From Rotaria macrura (lineage: Eukaryota; Rotifera; Eurotatoria; Philodinida; Philodinidae), in the NCBI GenBank assembly GCA_900239685.1, contig OENT01000318.1:1-64000 (forward strand): a stretch of 64,000 nt of DNA. Direction: 5' to 3'. Positions 37,839 through 52,483 of this stretch are shown in pieces (positions within the stretch are counted from its first letter, which is position 1; each line of letters starts with the position of its first letter). The notes under the pieces were generated by a model. That model made no database searches. It saw only the letters and a program-made list of their open reading frames with translations, and was not told the origin of the DNA. A program made the translations under genes and the position numbers.

Positions 37839-40254
37839 AATTAATATATCGAAGGGAGAAAGAAGAAGGCGGAAAGAAAACCTAAATAACAATGCGTAAA
37901 AACAGATTCGTATGAATGAATCAAATCGTTAACATTAGCTGATCAGTTACAATAGAGAGAAAAAAAACGCGCAAATCTGATTCGTAATTAATCAAAATAA
38001 TATATCGACTTTCATCATGTTTATTTTTCATGTAAGAATTCAGTTTATATTATCTGAATAAGAGAATATGTAGATAGATAAGCAAAAGAATATGATACTT
38101 TTCGTAAATAAACAAATCATTCTTCATTTTAATCTATGCGTCATCATCATCATCCATTAAAAGATTTATGTATATATTTTGATTGACTTTGATTTCGAAA
38201 CATTGAATCTATATACTTTTAAGTTTTGTTTTTATTATGAATAGAATTATTTATTTTCATATTCTTGAATTTCTATTCCCTCGAGAACATTGTACTATTT
38301 AATTTAATGTCTATCCTATCCCATGGTTATTATAATCTTCATCGACAAGAAAGACATAAAGGCCTCTCATTTTCCGCCTTATTGATTAATCGAAAAAAAA
38401 AAGAAAGTAAATCTATCGTTAAGAAAACATTCCGGTTCATTAGAAGAGAAAAATGTGCAGTTTCCGTCATTCGGAATTCATCTTCTCTTCTTTTTTCTTT
38501 GTATACATATATATATATATATATAATATTGTGTCGCTCATTAGATGTAAGAAGACAAATGACAATGCTTGAGTGAACAACACTCATACCCGAAAGAAGT
38601 ATTGTATTTATGGAGAAAAAAAGAAAATATAGAATATGACCTTTTTTCTTTTTACTCCATCATTATATCCTTGTAATGTCTATCTTTTTTCACTTGCTTC
38701 TTTTAGAACAAAGATTGTTCATAGAGCTCATTTCATTAATCTATGAAGAGAGTCTATAATGAAATTTCATTTGTCAGTAAGACTTTACATCATAACTCTA
38801 TATTTTTTTTATTTGTCTTCAATGAAGAAAAAGAGACGAAAGAAGAAGAAAAGAAAGATTCTGCGTATTATTAAATAGAAAACGCAAAAGAGCATTTCAC
38901 AAAAAGAATTGGTAAAAAGACGCTCATCAACTCATTCCGTTGTCGTAGTTCTTATTCAGACAAGTCTCAAGGAGGATGAAGAAACATTTTTTTCTCTCAC
39001 ACATCTTCATTTGCATGTCAGTCGATTGTGTCGTTTGTAACGTCATTACTATTATGATTATAATTATAATTATTATTATCAGGCACTTGTATTCCTGTTT
39101 AATTTTTAAGTCGTACTAATGAGACGATCACAGAAAGGAAAAAAAAATAATCATAGATTCTTTTATTTGTCAGATTTCAGTAGTTGTAATGTACTCATTC
39201 TTTTGTCTTCTCTCAAAAAAAAAAGCAACGAGATCCTAACATATACTCTAGAAATTCACCATCTCACATTCTCATTCGCATATCTATAGTATCATCATTC
39301 TGAGAAGTAGAGTCTCTTAGTTCTAGTTTTGGTTTTTATATGATTCTGATAAAAAAAAATCGGCATAGAATATAAATAAACAATATAATAAAAATGCAGA
39401 AGAAAGGACAACAGATAATCTGACTATTATTACAATAACGAGTAAGTTGCTTTAAGGACACGTATCCATTTGCTACTTTTATTAATCTATGTAGAAGAAA
39501 CATTTGTTTGTCAGTCAACAAAAAAAAACCAGCTGTGTTATTTGATTATGATTGTTGTCGTCTTATAAGAATAGTCATCGACCAGAAATTAGAAACATAC
39601 AACAAACAAAGGTTTTACATCGAATAAAAAAACGAGAGATAGATACATGTCTATTAATGCTTGAAGTTATATGTTTATACACTTTTGATTGAGATCAACA
39701 AGTGACTATCATACGTGTCGAAAAATACAAATAATAGTTATAATAATCATAAAAATTATAGACGTGATGAAAAAGAAAACTTGTCGTTACATTGCTTAAT
39801 TTAACCGATAAGCTGGACACACTTGAAGAGAAAAACGATGACCCCTGAGAAATAGACCCGACATACATTTTAACGAAGAAATATTGTTATTTGATGTACC
39901 CCCCGTATATATTCCTGTCGAAACGTACCGTCGCCTGTTGCGTTGGCTTAGGGCTAATCAAACTAATCGAGCACATTACTATAGCATTATACATCGTTTC
40001 AAGCTCGTTGGGGGTAACTGCGATAATTTTTGACAAGATCATCAATAACAGCGCAAATCATTCTTTATCGTTTCGTTCTTTCTTTTTTTTTTCTATGAGA
40101 TAACATGTACTTTACTTAGGGACGTATTTCTTTTTTGCTGCTTGGGTATTACTACGTATATGTATGTATTTGTATGGAATAGCAGAATCGCTCGTGGCAA
40201 ATAACAATCCAATTTTGTCGTTTCTTTGTCGCCCAAGTCGATTTCTGTTGGATA
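37839..40254. other. Intergenic region upstream of the Kv2 gene
   Basis: No supported gene. Contains (TA)n at about 38507-38524, several A-rich runs and a TAATTATAATTATAATTATTATTATC stretch of simple sequence near 39056. The last few hundred bases probably hold 5' UTR and promoter of the channel gene. Confidence 0.45.
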
Positions 40255-42938
40255 ATGTTGTTTACTCCTTCTCCGCCTCTATTCTCGCAATCGGTATCGT
40301 CATCAGTAGGAAGCGAGTCGTCGTCGTCAACTCATATAGCTCCAGTCTGTAATTCTCGAGCGGTTGAAAATCAACAGCATACCGTTTCTCTATCAAATAA
40401 CGCCACACTTCTCACTAATGGATCATCAAATAATGGTTTATTATCGACTAGTCAATCTCATTTTTGTCAATTGCCCGATCAAGATTTCTTCTATTCTCCA
40501 TTATCATCTTCATCATCTTCGTGTCCTTCGATTCCTGTAACACCGACAAAAACAGTTAAAAACATTGACTTATCTAAAACACATCTAGGTGATTCGTGTC
40601 CGATTTTACCGATTCATAAAAGAATAGATCATTTTCATTTCCCAATAAGTTTATCGTCTTCGATTCGTGATGTACTCATGGCTACAAGTTCCACAGCAGA
40701 TTCAATCACTCATCATACGGAAGATTTATCTCAATTATCTAAAGCAAGTCTTCGATCTAGTAATACTATCAAACTGACAGAAAATCCTATTGCTATATCG
40801 TCATCTATTGACAACAATGAAGCAGATCTTAATGAAGAACAACTAACTACATCTATAACACCATCTCCTTTAGATACCCCAAAAAACAGTGAATGTTTGC
40901 ATCGATCTCCTACTGTTTGTTCGACAGGTGTTTATCCATCTAACATCAATGTTAATCGTAAAGTTCTTTTAAATGTCGGCGGTGTGAGACATGAAGGTAA
41001 TTTCTTTTTCTTCTGAAAAAAAAACGAATACCCTAAATCAACATTTCTCTTTTTCTCAATATATATATATATATATATATACGTATATAAATATCTACAT
41101 ATGTATAGTTTTATGGCGAACACTTTCTCGTCTGCCGAACACACGTCTAGGCCGTTTGGCTAAATTACGTCAAACTACATTGTCAACAACACGTCTAATG
41201 CCACATGATGAAATAATGCGTTTATGTGATGATTATGATTTATCAACGGGAGAATATTTTTTTGATCGACATCCTCGTACGTTCACATCCATAATTAACT
41301 TCTATCGTACAGGAAAACTTCACTTAGTCGATGATTTATGTGTTATATCATTTCATGATGATTTAATTTATTGGGGTATTGATGAATATTACTTAGAATT
41401 ATGTTGTCAAAATAAATATCATCAGAAGAAAGATCATGTTTTAGAAGAAATACGAAAAGAAGTGGAATTATTAAGAGTTGAAAAAGAAGAAAATCCCGGT
41501 GATCGTTGTTGTCCAACTGTAAGACGAAAAATTTGGGATCTTGTCGAACATCCACATACGTCGAAAGCGGCACGAGTGCGTTTCTCAAAGATTTTCTCTA
41601 TCGATTAATTTTTCTTCGTGTTCAAATTTAGGTTATTGCCATGGTCAGCATTTCTTTTATTCTTCTTTCTTCATTCACGTTGACATTAAGTACTATTGAA
41701 GGTACGTGAAGAGGTTGTACTTCTTCTCTAATGATACTTTTACATGTGAAGAGTTTGTCTAGGTATAGGCTGTGCACCGAACATATCCGACACAGACACT
41801 GTCGTTGATACTTCAACATCAGCTGATGCCGATGCTGTACGAATTGCTGCTCAAGCAGCTGCACGAGAATTAGCTTCTGAACATCATGAAAGTGCTAGTG
41901 AATGTCGGGAGCCATTATTTTTGTTTATTATTGAAACAATATGTATAACATGGTTCACTGTTGAATATATTATTCGTGTATTTGCTGCACCAGATAGATG
42001 CAAATTCTTTAAAGGAGTTTTAAATACAATAGATCTTATTGCTATCGTACCATTTTATATATCTGTTATACTTGAAACATTAGATACGGGTAATTTAAAA
42101 AATTTCAAATCCGTTCGTAAAGCTGTACAAGTATTTCGAGTTTTACGTATTATGCGTATACTTAAGTTAGCTCGTCATTCAACTGGTCTTCAATCTCTAG
42201 GTTATACATTGAGACGTAGTTACAAAGAATTATCTATGCTTCTAATGTTTTTGGCTATATTTATACTATTATTTTCAAGCTTAGCTTATTTTGCTGAAAG
42301 AGATGGTAATGCAATACAATTTCGTTCTATTCCACATGCATTCTGGTGGGCAAGTATTGTAAGTTTATTTCAAAACAATCTAGATCATATTTTGTCATTT
42401 ATCCTTTTTTTGTTTTTTTTTCCTTCTTAAGACAATGACTACGGTTGGTTATGGTGATATCTATCCAAAATCTGTATCGGGTAAAATCATTGGTGCAGTA
42501 TGTTGCGTTTGCGGAGTACTTGTTATTGCATTACCAATACCTATTATTGTTAATAATTTTGCTGAATATTATAAAGAACAATTACGTCGTGAAAAAGCTT
42601 TGAAACGTAAAGAAGCTATTGATCGTGCAAAAAAAGATGGATCGATCGTATCGACACCAACCCATTCAATGTCAAATTTATCACACATGGATTATAATGC
42701 ACGTCGTTTAAGTATATTAAAATATTTATCAAATCCTCCACCACCGAACGATGAACCATTACATGATCCAGCATGTTATAACAAAAAATCATCAGTATCA
42801 TCAGTAGCACATCTTCCGCACACAGTTGAATTGTATACGGAAATTAATGAAAATAATTATCGAACAGCAAAAGATCATGATGAAGATGCCAAAGAAGCGT
42901 TGCTTCATAGAAAAGATATTCCAATGCATGATGAGTAA
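40255..42938 (+). CDS. Shab (KCNB): Voltage-gated potassium channel, Kv2/Shab family
   Basis: Five exons, 40255-40996, 41109-41575, 41632-41701, 41763-42358 and 42432-42938, give 793 residues with all junctions in frame. A long Ser/Thr-rich cytoplasmic N terminus (about 1-232) precedes the T1 tetramerisation domain, [15 protein letters not shown]1 carries HX5CX20CC, the zinc-binding signature of Kv2-Kv4 that is absent from Kv1. [16 protein letters not shown] and the WDLVEHP block favour Shab. S1 ([15 protein letters not shown]) to S6 are all present. S4 has Arg/Lys every third residue ([17 protein letters not shown]), the filter is TVGYGD and S6 has the PIP hinge (LPIPIIV). Kv2 forms tetrameric delayed-rectifier channels in the plasma membrane of excitable cells. 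The S1-S2 loop is Ala/Asp-rich, and the C-terminal tail (about 130 residues) is much shorter than in mammalian Kv2. An intron splits the pore helix just before TMTTVGYGD. Confidence 0.95.
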
Positions 42939-45900
42939 AAACGAAAAATAATATTTTCAATTGCTAATGATATTTGTTATGATTAATATGATGAAATTTT
43001 CACTTTGTATTTTGTTTTTTTTTTTGTTATTTCCTTCATGATTTCTAATAATGTATAAAAAGGAAGAAAAAAACAAATGAAAAATTCACTATGATCTATT
43101 GAATTCCAAATTATGATTAACGAATATTTTTGACTTGATAATTTAACAGCTTAAAAAAATGTTTAAGATTTTAAATTAACATAGTTTTTCATACTAACAA
43201 AATTTTCATTAAAAATTCGTCATTTAATCTCTTCAGATTGATTTTCTTTTGTTCAAGATTCACGTATTCAAATGATTACTTAGATCATGAAAATTTTTTC
43301 TACAATTATAGAGATTTCCTATGATTCTATTTCTAATCAACATGTTTGCTAGATAAATCAGCGAGCAAGCGATTGATCAGTTAGAACAGAGTCAAAGTTG
43401 ACCCTCCATACAAATCAACGAGAAACTATGCAATCAGATAATACTGAGACAAGCCATCGTTGATTGACAGAAGATCATGAGTTAGAACTTTTTGTAGTAA
43501 GTATCCATTTTGAATACATAGGTGAGAATAACATGATGGCCATCACGGTTTAAGACCAGTTTTATGCGTGCGAGTCCATTGCTGCTAATTAGCGATTATT
43601 TTCCCATTAGAAATCAGCTTACTATGATTGTTATAGCAGAAATCTAGTAAAAATACTATTGATTGTTCTATGCTTTTTAAATCGTCAATCTCCTCACTAA
43701 GATATCTATACTAGTTTCCTAAAGATAGTAATTTTGTTAAAATGTTTGATGACAAATCAATATGTGTGAATCAATAGAGACATTTCTAGCTGATAGTAAT
43801 AGACACAGTATAAAAAAAATGTTATTCTCCATGCATCATACTAGAAAAAGAGATATATAGGTATACGCAGAAATCTTTATAATACGAAGTCTTTTAACAC
43901 TTTTCACAATTCTTTCGTATTATAGCTTACGAAATTAAATCATAGAAATACATCAATGTAGAAAAGCATATTTCTAATTTGTTATTTGGCCGTAAACATA
44001 CGTTTGAGGATAGCCATATGTAGTGTCACTAAGGAATGAAGAATTTTCCTTTCATTTAGTTTTTGCAATTATCTCGCTAACATATGTTAGGAAGGCGATC
44101 GAGAAGAATAAATGAAAAGAGCAAACGGCTACTCTTAGGTACAAAGAAGACATTAATAAGATATTTATTGTCGATGTCCATAACGAAGATATGAATCAAT
44201 ATCATCTTGTCTTATATAATGTATCGTATAGTAATTTAACATCATCATACATAATAATGTAATCTCTCGAAAAAGATTTTCAATGGTAACATTAATCATA
44301 ATATATAGCTCCTTGTAGTAAATAATTTGTGTCAATATATAATTTTATGGTCCAGTTGGTAGTGGCAAGGCTATTGTCTCTATATAGATGATTTTCTATT
44401 GTTTGTTTTGTATGAGTGTTGTCAAATTCACAATACAATGCCATGAAAAAGTATACAAACATTAATTCAAGTAAAAGAAAAACTTAACCCATAATAAAAA
44501 CAAAACATATCACGAGTATCGATCCATATTAATGAACTACGGCAGGAAGAAAATAATATCTGTATGATTCGATGAATGAACAATGTACATTTGTTTTTCT
44601 CTTGGAACAACTACTTTATAGATTCATGATACACGACTTTTCAGTGGTACAATAATGATGATAGTTTAACATACTAATTTACACTTAACTATTTCTCATC
44701 GCTTCATTGAAGAATAGACATAAACTCAACTAAATAAAAATGAGCAAAATGATTGAATACTGTAATTATTGCATATTCATATGTGACTTAGATCATCTCA
44801 ATCATGTTTAAGACGAATAAAATACATGAAAGCTACGACTAATCATAAGATACCTGTCATAGCATTTTTCTTAAGTAATTTTAAATGTATGAAACGATAT
44901 ATAATATGAAAATAAGTAGTGCAAGTAATTGACCATGACTATCAACATCAGTAATGCAGTTGTCGAGTGCATATAATTACATTTAACTTACGTAGTTTAT
45001 TTCGTTTCGTTTTATTGTTGAAAAAATTCAAATTCACGCAGACATAATCTAGAGAGTAGTGATTCACTGATAGTTCAAATAAGGTTTATTAGGAAAATAA
45101 TTACACGATACATTTGTAGAATCTTCTAAAGATAGTAGATATGTTTTGCAAGAAATAGAAATCGATCAAAATCAGTACATATAATTTCGGATAACCTAAT
45201 GCTACCAATGGTACACTTCGAGTTCGTGTATAATTTGCAAGATATCATTTATGTTGATTTCAAATGTCAGAGATATTGTATGAGAATGATTTCTTTTAAA
45301 TTTAAACAATAATATTTCTTGGTAGACATTTAAAATCATGGATCAAATACAGTAATTAACGTAAAACAACATACCGATGATAGGTTTTATATTTGAGGAA
45401 ATCTTGTTAACTTCAATAAAGTTGAACTTGCTCAAAAATTGAAACACAAACATGAATTCATTTACTACATACAATGCTAAACAGTATTTTCATGATTTCG
45501 TATGTCATTCATCTAGAATTGGTATTATAATACAATAATTGTGATAAGCAATGTCCAGTTCTCATCATTTTAAATACAGAAAACTTTTCATCTTTCGCTC
45601 GTGATACTCATCCTGTTTATCTATGATAAATCTATAGTTTGTTTTTAGCCATCAATTTCCATTTCTCAGTCACATGTCAAAAATGATACAAATAGTTCCG
45701 ATGAGGTCACAACGACTGCATATCACTAGCTGTTATCTTTACGAGTTTCTATTGATTGAAAATTATTCGATATAGACGGCAGCATAATTTTAGATTAGTT
45801 TACGCTTATAAATTTATCATTTTTAATATGTGTATCGTCATTAATAATAGTTGATGAAAAATGATTCGGTATTCAAAAATCCGAGAGTATCGGTATATAA

Positions 45901-48900
45901 CATTATAAAAGCATATGTATAGTCCGTTGTTTAAATATAGTGGGATGATACAAAGTATCAAGGGAAAATGCAGCATGGGTTTGCTCAATTCAATCTAATT
46001 TTCAAACCTCTATGGAGGATAGTTTAACTACCTCAATAAATAAGAGATAAAGTCAAAATTTTCCTCTTTCACGATAATGCTCAGTAGATGACACTGTAAT
46101 CTACTCCACTTTATTTGAATCATGTGATGGTATACATGCTTTATATTAGAAAATCAGGTTTACAAAAAATATATTCACGTTGATCGTAATTCCTTTACGT
46201 CCGTTTGATGATGATTCCGGATCTATGTTGGGACATGAATTACAAAACATACTCCCGGTGTATCTATTGTTCACAGGAATAAAATACTGTTTTCGTGAGC
46301 CTCATCATCTTTGAAGATGAAGCAAAGTGCTCTTAGCAACAATCGGTAGCCAATGAATTCTACAAATAGAGTAAGCTGAATCGAACATTTTCATTTTCGA
46401 ACCCGAATTTAAGGATTCGGAATCTTATTGTGTAGGTATTTTAAACAAAGTTTCAGCTCAATCGAATAGAATTTCAAACGGAGTCTTAATGGATTATGAT
46501 GCCGCTCTGAACTCTAAAAGGAAACCGACCATATCTATTATTCTTCAAACTCGTGTCTGATTAATTTTTGTGGTCTAACTAAAACTCATTGTAATCATCA
46601 AATTTTGAAAAATCTTGTATTGTTACGGGCTTCTTCCTCAATTAGTATTTTTCAATTTATGATTTCAGTGTAGAAATTACTTTATGAAAAACTTTAATCG
46701 TATAATTTCATAAAACTTAAAATTCCGTCCACTATCTTCTACGTATATCGAACCAACTAACACGTCGGACAAAGTAGTAATACATGTTTCTTTTTTTTGC
46801 CTATTATTTGACCGATTTACTGAAATCGCATATCTTCTCTGGTACAGGCAGATTTATTTCATAATTTCTCAAATTATTTCAATCGAATGTAAATCTATAT
46901 GATAAAGATAAACGGATGTAGAAGCAAAATATGTAAAGCGAGATTTTTTTTTAATCAACGAACGAATTCGATCAACATATTTCTTTTATTATGTCTAATC
47001 TACGTATCGAGTTAAAATCTAGAAAGATACCCCATTGAGCAATAGAAAGAAATTGATATTAGTGATAAGAAGAAATATTTCGAAAACTATAATTATCAAA
47101 TAACTGATTGGTTCACAAGATATTCCTAGGTCATGATACTATCATTAGAGTGTCATTTTAGAAATATTTTTCTTTCTATCTGATATATTGAATAAGACGT
47201 AGATGAATTGATAGGCAATACATAAGCGTATTTCAATTGTATGGTTAGGTGTCAAATTAGTTAGTTTCGATTTAATTCTATTTGATCTTTGCTATATGTG
47301 ACAATTGAATTGATTACATGGTGAGTGAGAGATCGAAAGAAAAGAAGCAAAAAAGAATTTATATATATATATATACATGTTGATGTCATCGATCTATTCT
47401 CAAGTGTGTATGTGATCCTTTTTAATGTATGAGGAAAGTCTTTCTCTTTGATTAAACTCTTCATGCACAATGATGATCCATTATAAATGATACATTAGCT
47501 TTCAACACTACGAAAGAAAAATAATATATATATATATATATATGCACAGTATGAGATAAACATAAAATCTATTACATTTTACAAATCAATAGATGTGTCT
47601 CATTGTTGCCATTTTAAAAAATGTAAGTAGAATAAAATATCTTAAAAGAAAATGGCGTAAAAAACACGATAATTGAAATATTCCCTGAATTATTTTACAT
47701 ACATCAGTTAATCGTCATGTTGAATAGTTTTTTCTTTCGTCAAGTACTAATCTATCTCGTTTCATTTAGTTTTGGAATAAGATTATTAGAATGAACCGAA
47801 CATAGATAAATGTTTCATACACTTCGTATAAGCTAAAAGAAAATTCCCATGATAACTCGTAGCTATGTAATCATCATTAGATTCTATACGCAAATCGAAT
47901 AGATTCGTTCGGTCAACTTATTTATTCAAGACGACGATGAGATGACAAGTTTTTCTTACTCAATTCTATCAGACTGACAATGACATTTGAGTTGATTAAG
48001 AGACAAAGTGAAGAGCGAATTCATTTAATTGTTCTTTATCGTACATAGATGTGTAAAAAAAAAGAAAACGTTCGATTTGACTATGCACTTGAATAACGGA
48101 AATATATGCAAGAAAAAAAAACTGAAGACAATGAGAGTAGAAGAAGCAAAAAAAAAGAAATTAGACATTAGTTAAATCTCTAGAGTGCTTTCAAAATAAA
48201 TGGGAAAAGAAAAAAATGTGTCCGAAGTAATTGAGTATATCAAAAAAAAAGAAATAGCAAGTGTATGTCTCTATCTTTATTATTCATTGGGAAACATGAC
48301 TAGATATTTTCAACGATCGTCTTTCAGGTAAATTTCTTTATCTTCTTCACTTTAAATAGAAAATGAATAGTGTGATTGAAGTCATAGTAGCATTTCGGAT
48401 TATTTTTCTTTTCAAAATCCTTAGTGCATCAGAATAGTCGAACTCTTATTGATAAAGTCTTTACTTTCAAATTATTGACAACGATTCGTTCTACTATGAA
48501 AAGCGAGTCTGAAATGAAATAGCTATTCGAATAAATTTATAGGAATTTTCATAGTTATTATTATTTTTTTCTATCACACAAAACATTGGTTATATAGTAT
48601 GAATCATTAAGTCGATATTCTATTTCTATCGAATGTAAATGATCAAGAATTCGTTCTATTTCATTCTACAAGTGATTCGATTAGGTCAGACCTTGATATT
48701 TTAAACGAAAAGCGTTGATTATACTGTGTGTCATACTAACACAGTCATCACACATTCGAACAACTAAGACAAAAAGAAAATGTCACTAGAAAGTAGAAAC
48801 ACTTTAGCATTCAATAATTACATTTTCAACAAGCTGGATGACTCTTCAATCTTAAGATTCTTCTATATACAGCTGGACTACAATGATGACAAATGAAAAA

Positions 48901-49562
48901 AAAATGGATACAAAGTTTTTACCAGAAGATAATGTGTTAGCTTCGATGAAAATATATTTTAAACGATTTGTTTATATCTTTGAACTATTAATTATTGAGG
49001 ATAGTAGGTTCATGCATAAAATGTTTTTATGACGTTTTGCTTTCCATAAGACTCTAGCAAACTGTTTGTCTATTAATTATTTTAGTATTACAAAAGAAAA
49101 TGTTCATAAATGTATGTAGAAGAAAATAAGCACAGTCGAGAGAAAAAGTAATAAAATCTTACTTTTTCATTATCACAGAAAGAAAGCATGTGATTATTCA
49201 CAAACATGTTGAATTTTTCCATAGACTAAAGAATATATATGTGCCCATTAAAAGACGTGGCTATCAAATCAAGTAAGGAGATATGTAGAAAAATAAGTAA
49301 ACGAACGTTAAATTGAATATAGTTGTCTACAAGTAATATATGTTTCGAAAATTGACTTCGTGGAACAATAAAAGAAGTTGGTATTTTCATCGACACATCG
49401 GATGGTATGTAATGATACGTTGCGTGACCACGTGATTTTTCAGAAATAAATCTCAGGAATTCAAACTTCTGGTTTTCTATTGATATTTAAAAGACGCATG
49501 ATATTTTTCTTTCAACGGATACTTACATGGAAATATTCTATTGTCATGTTTTAAAAATCTAG
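42939..49562. other. Gene desert of about 6.6 kb
   Basis: The longest gene-free stretch of the window. Only short AT-driven frames occur. It contains simple TA repeats (about 47360-47375 and 47527-47542), A-runs, and no obvious inverted repeats or transposon ends. It may hold distal control sequence for the channel or innexin genes, or an unrecognised non-coding RNA; nothing specific supports either. The innexin's first exon probably lies near its right end. Confidence 0.45.
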
Positions 49563-50715
49563 GCTTGATTTATATTCGGTACTTCGACATTATTGTGGTT
49601 TTGGTCGAAACGATGATGACTTCGTTGATCGTTTATCTCGTTATTATTCCGTTTTGATCTTTTCTGTTTTCATCATTATTGTTTCGTCTGTACAATTTGT
49701 TGGTAAACCAATTTCATGTTTTGCACCAGCTACATTCACCGATGCTCATATAACTTATGCCGATTTTATTTGTTGGATATCCGATACATATTTTGTTTCG
49801 ATTGATGATGAAATTCCTGATCCAGACGACGATGTCGAAACTCGGCAAGGTACGAATGCAGTTCGTTTTTATCAATATGTTCCATTTATACTAATGTTAC
49901 AAGCATGTGGATTCTTTTTGCCCGGCTTTTTCTGGCGCAGTGGCTCATCGCGTCTTGGTATTCCAATACAAAAATATTTAGATCAATTAAATATGAGTCG
50001 TTGTTCATTGGCTGAACCACCATTGTATCGTCGACAATTAATACGGAATGTTGCAACTCGTCTTGATCAATATTTCCGTATGCGTCATCGGAGAAACAGG
50101 CCAAAAATAACATTTTTATATTTATTTACCAAAGTTATTTACATAGTTAATATTCTGATTCAATTTATGGGTTTACACTATGTGATGAATTTCGATTTAA
50201 AATTTAGTTCATTATTTCAACGTCTAATGATTTACAGTAATACTGTACGTCATGTATCAGTACAATTCCCAACGAATGTTTTATGTGACTTTATTGTTCG
50301 TTTTCTTGGAAAAAATAAACATCGTCATACAGTTCAATGTGTTCTACCGATAAATGTATTTAATGAGAAAATTTTCATCTTCGCCTATTTATGGCTGATG
50401 TTTCTTTTACTCTGTACAGTTTACAATCTATTCGTTCAATGGATATTATTTATTCTACTTCAGCGTAGTGTTATTGATGCACGTGTTCGTCGTCTACGTC
50501 CTAAATTATCGAAATTACGTATTAATTATAGTGATGAAGAAAATCAAAACACTCAAGTATTTGATTATCAACCAATAACAAAAAGTTTTAGTCGAGATTA
50601 TTTACGTTGTGATGGTATAATTATAATGAGATTATTTGATATGAATATTGATCTTGTCACAATGAATGATTTAATGAATGATCTATGGGAATTATATAAA
50701 GTTAGTCCATTGTGA
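49563..50715 (+). CDS. Innexin gap-junction protein
   Basis: One large exon after acceptor AG at 49561-49562, preceded by an unseen first exon. The exon begins with a single G and then LDLYSVLRHYCGFGRNDDDFVDRL, the conserved innexin N terminus; a split start codon AT|G would give MLDLY, as expected for the family. TM1 is followed by extracellular loop 1 with two Cys 18 residues apart (CFAP...FIC), then the YQYVPF signature and TM2 with Pro-x3-Trp (PGFFW). Loop 2 has CDF...VQCVLPINVFNEKIF, then TM4 and a cytoplasmic tail ending DLWELYKVSPL. That is four membrane segments and about 384 residues, a full-length member. Innexins assemble into gap junctions or hemichannels. There are no further introns in this exon. 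The first Met drawn by simple ORF callers, inside TM1, would be wrong. Confidence 0.93.
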
Positions 50716-52104
50716 AAACAAATGAAAAAAAAACACATTTTCGATAGATTAGAATGTTTTTGAATCTACATGAACCGAAAGTAAAAAATTAATAAATATT
50801 CTCCATGAATAGAATGATTGTGACACATTGAATTTAATTAGAATGCTAATGAATGTAAGTGTTTGATGGATGATTTGTTTGACAATGCTAAATAAATGTA
50901 CATGATAAAATAGAATTTTTAAAAATTTTTAAAAAAGCATTAATGTTTTTTTTTAAATCGACTGTAATGGATCATATTACTTACGAATCTATATGATGTA
51001 TGAATAATTTAGCACAATATCTTCATTAGTATATGATATAAAATTGATACGTTCAATTTTAATAGATCGGAACGTAAGTGAGTGTTCTCTCGCAGATGTC
51101 ATTGTATAAATAAAGCAGATATCGAAGTTTCAAAGTATTTTGACTTTTTCCAATTGCCATTGATATAAAAGTATTAAGTTGAAATCTAGTTCGATCATAA
51201 TCGAATAACAGACTGAAATTGAGAATAGATCAAAACAATGACAAGCATTATTGATTTTATAACAAGGAGACGTAACCTAACAATTGAATGTATTGAGAGG
51301 AAAATGAGTTTTCAGAAAGGTGAACATGCATTTTCATGTTGAAAAAAAATATTCTTCTATGTATCAATAAGTATAGGGGTTTATCACTTGGTTTATTCGC
51401 TTCTTTTTTTTCTTTTTCTATACTGATTTAAAATATCTTCTTCATTTTAGTTTGCTTCCGATCTGAGGCGGGTTCGGATGCAAACAGTCGTATCCATACA
51501 GGACACTAGTATTATTAATCTAGCTCCATCCAGTTTTACAAAGAGTCGCCATTTTTCTACTAAATGACATCTAGTTTTATCTCATGAGTCCTCTGGTCTT
51601 CTGAATAATTATTTTATTCTATATAGAATTCAGCCGTATGCAGATTCATTAGAGTTCAATAGCTAACAATATGAACTCATTGCACGCATTTTCATCAGAT
51701 GATTCATTTGAAAAAACATGCTTGACCAAGTTGCTCTGCTGATCATTATTCTATGGAAAAGATTGAAGTGTTGAATTTAGTATGTCATAGCTTTCTTTTC
51801 TACAAGAATCACCTAAAAGCATGCAACACTCGATGAAATTCGTAATCGATATGTTTCCATCGGATTCATTATTTATTCAAATATTGTTTAGACTAAACTG
51901 TTTGAAAATCTAAAATGTATATCATATACTACCGTCACACAAAAGATATGAAGTGCGGTTCGATCTAGGTTTAACAAATCAACACAAGAAATAGATATCG
52001 AACGATGAATTGCCATGGTTTCATTTTTTGTTTCATGAAGTGCCCGCTCGGGAAAATCTTTTTAGGAAAACTGGGGTTTCCTCGTAGAACACTGTGGTGT
52101 CAAT
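50716..52104. other. Intergenic region downstream of innexin
   Basis: AT-rich with no supported gene. A sequence AATAAATATT near 50790 could serve as polyadenylation signal for the innexin. Confidence 0.4.
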
Positions 52105-52483
52105 CATAGATGTCCATCGTGGGTGACTATCTGCTGCTGCCGCGCCGCCAGGGTTTTTGAAAAATTGCTGCCACGACGCCACGCATAAAAACAGAGCCGC
52201 TGCCGGGCCGCTGCATTAAAAATTATACAAAATCTACTTTTTCACAAAAAATAGGCAATATTTATGTTATAGAGTTAGCAATTCATTATTGATGAAATAC
52301 TAATGTAAAAAGAGATAAGAAATAGCAAAAATCCTTTCGAAAAACAGTAGATTTATTCTTTTTATAGGGTCTAGAGATTTTTAGCGCGACTGAAAATCTG
52401 CCGCTGCCACCCCGCTACCGCGATGAGATTTTGAAAAAAGTACCACTGCCGCCATGGCGGCAGCGCCACCGTGGACATCTATG
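52105..52483. mobile_element. 379-bp hAT-like MITE with GTGTCAAT duplication
   Basis: Inverted ends CATAGATGTCCATCGTGGG (left) and CACCGTGGACATCTATG (right) define the element. Immediate flanks are identical: GTGTCAAT at 52097-52104 and again at 52484-52491, a perfect 8-bp target duplication as made by hAT transposases. The terminal ~80 bp on both sides are rich in GC with GCCGC/GCTGC triplets and partly complementary, while the middle is AT-rich. No coding capacity. The sharp base-composition change against its surroundings also marks the boundaries. Confidence 0.85.
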
